Part shown: positions 63,640 to 64,000 of the stretch, piece by piece
How positions within the stretch are numbered: the first letter of the stretch is position 1
Layout of the letters: each line of letters opens with the position of its first letter
Assembly: GCF_001436695.1 (NCBI RefSeq)
Contig: NZ_AYZG01000017.1
Location: 54,893 to 118,892, forward strand
Reading direction: 5' to 3'
DNA from: Lactobacillus taiwanensis DSM 21401
GTDB taxonomy: Bacteria; Bacillota; Bacilli; Lactobacillales; Lactobacillaceae
Length of the DNA: 64,000 bases
The notes under the pieces: generated by a model
What the model saw: only the letters and a program-made list of their open reading frames with translations
Databases searched by the model: none
What the model was told of the DNA's origin: nothing
Made by a program: the position numbers and the translations under genes

Positions 63640-64000
63640 AAATTGAACACTTTAGAAAAATAAAAAGTCCATTCGGACCTGTTTGATAGAATGTAGTTAC
63701 CACACAACATTTAGAAACGAGGTCAAAATGGACTCTTTACATTCTACCATGAATCAGCACCTTAAAGGCAAGCATTTATCATTCGAGGAAAGAGTTATTA
63801 TTCAATGCGTTTGAAAGATGGGTGGTCTTTGCGTGCAATTGCCCGTGAACTTAACTGTTCTCCTTCTACTATCAGCTATGAGGTTAAGCGCGGTACTGTA
63901 AAACTGTATCATGGCAAAGTCAAAAGATATAAGGCCTCTCAAGGACATGATGCATATCAAGCTCATCGTAAAAATTGTGGGCGCAAATCAGACTTTCTCA
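63640..64000 (+). mobile_element. IS30-family insertion sequence, left part
   Basis: The right edge holds the beginning of an IS element. The start region reads GATTGTAAAATCAA (about 63627-63640), a likely part of the terminal inverted repeat, followed by the transposase gene. The exact left boundary and target duplication cannot be fixed without the right end. It lies upstream of the permease promoter but does not interrupt it. Confidence 0.65.
63728..64000 (+). pseudogene. IS30-family transposase, frameshifted and cut by the window edge
   Basis: The ATG at 63728 encodes MDSLHSTMNQHLKGKHLSFEERVIIQ, then the frame ends at TGA 63812-63814. In the frame beginning at 63805 the expected continuation follows: MRLKDGWSLRAIARELNCSPSTISYEV, the IS30 helix-turn-helix region, open to the window edge. 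One missing A after the Gln codon (CAATG in place of CAAATG) explains the break. Without it the transposase would be normal. The catalytic DDE part is outside the window. Confidence 0.8.

Noticed and set aside
1..64000. CRISPR arrays, tandem repeats or prophage genes
   Set aside because: No regularly spaced direct repeats, cas genes, integrase or phage structural genes were seen.

Overview
The window is a low-GC Gram-positive chromosome segment from the Lactobacillus gasseri/johnsonii group (acidophilus complex). The evidence is gene content and order. A feruloyl/cinnamoyl esterase whose catalytic residues fall at the same positions as in L. johnsonii LJ0536 lies a few genes from the pair of small flavin reductases known in this group as the hydrogen-peroxide-forming enzymes. 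A Lys-type MurE sits next to an Asp/Glu racemase, and the codon use is strongly A+T rich. No rRNA, tRNA or CRISPR array was seen.

Layout. 1-7.3 kb: the 5' part of a GH31 alpha-glucosidase, a NatAB-like ABC exporter, murE plus an amino-acid racemase (probably D-Asp supply for the cell-wall crossbridge), and an OmpR-type two-component system. 7.4-11 kb: a heterodimeric multidrug ABC exporter with one degenerate ATP site and a hairpin leader. 11.1-16.7 kb: one housekeeping operon, rsmG-noc-parA-parB-DUF951-ychF-DUF1129. 16.8-22.2 kb: cvpA, then apbE / tyrosine phosphatase / mupG, the flavin-reductase pair, and a TetR regulator. 22.3-31.1 kb: a small protein, a C69 dipeptidase gene broken by one stop codon, a TetR-controlled ABC transporter with two clear operators, two histidine phosphatases, the esterase, yaaA and small proteins. 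31.2-39.3 kb: a membrane GDPD, a beta-lactamase-fold protein with a lost catalytic Lys, an RpiR regulator, a GalT-like protein, a truncated aroD, an MFS transporter, and a glutamine-amidotransferase-like protein that has lost its whole catalytic triad.

39.3-47.4 kb is the accessory highlight. It holds an apparently complete class III lanthipeptide system: an Rgg/MutR-type regulator, a half-size ABC exporter, an 856-aa LanKC synthetase, and, divergent from it, a 40-codon precursor gene with its own RBS and terminator. A symmetrical face-to-face promoter serves both directions, with both -35 boxes inside a 10-bp perfect inverted repeat. A 56-codon two-TM protein beside the regulator is a candidate immunity protein. 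Three near-identical terminator hairpins punctuate the region. A paralogous ABC exporter and a macrodomain protein lie just outside.

47.4-52.1 kb is a sucrose locus (scrA PTS divergent from scrB-scrR) with ScrR-like operators. 52-64 kb holds a second tyrosine phosphatase, a pyridoxal/HMP-kinase-like gene, gatD without murT, amino-acid permeases, an EamA transporter, T-box-controlled asnA, a catalytically intact C26 amidotransferase, tandem AAT permeases behind a possible attenuator, and the start of a frameshifted IS30-type element at the right edge.
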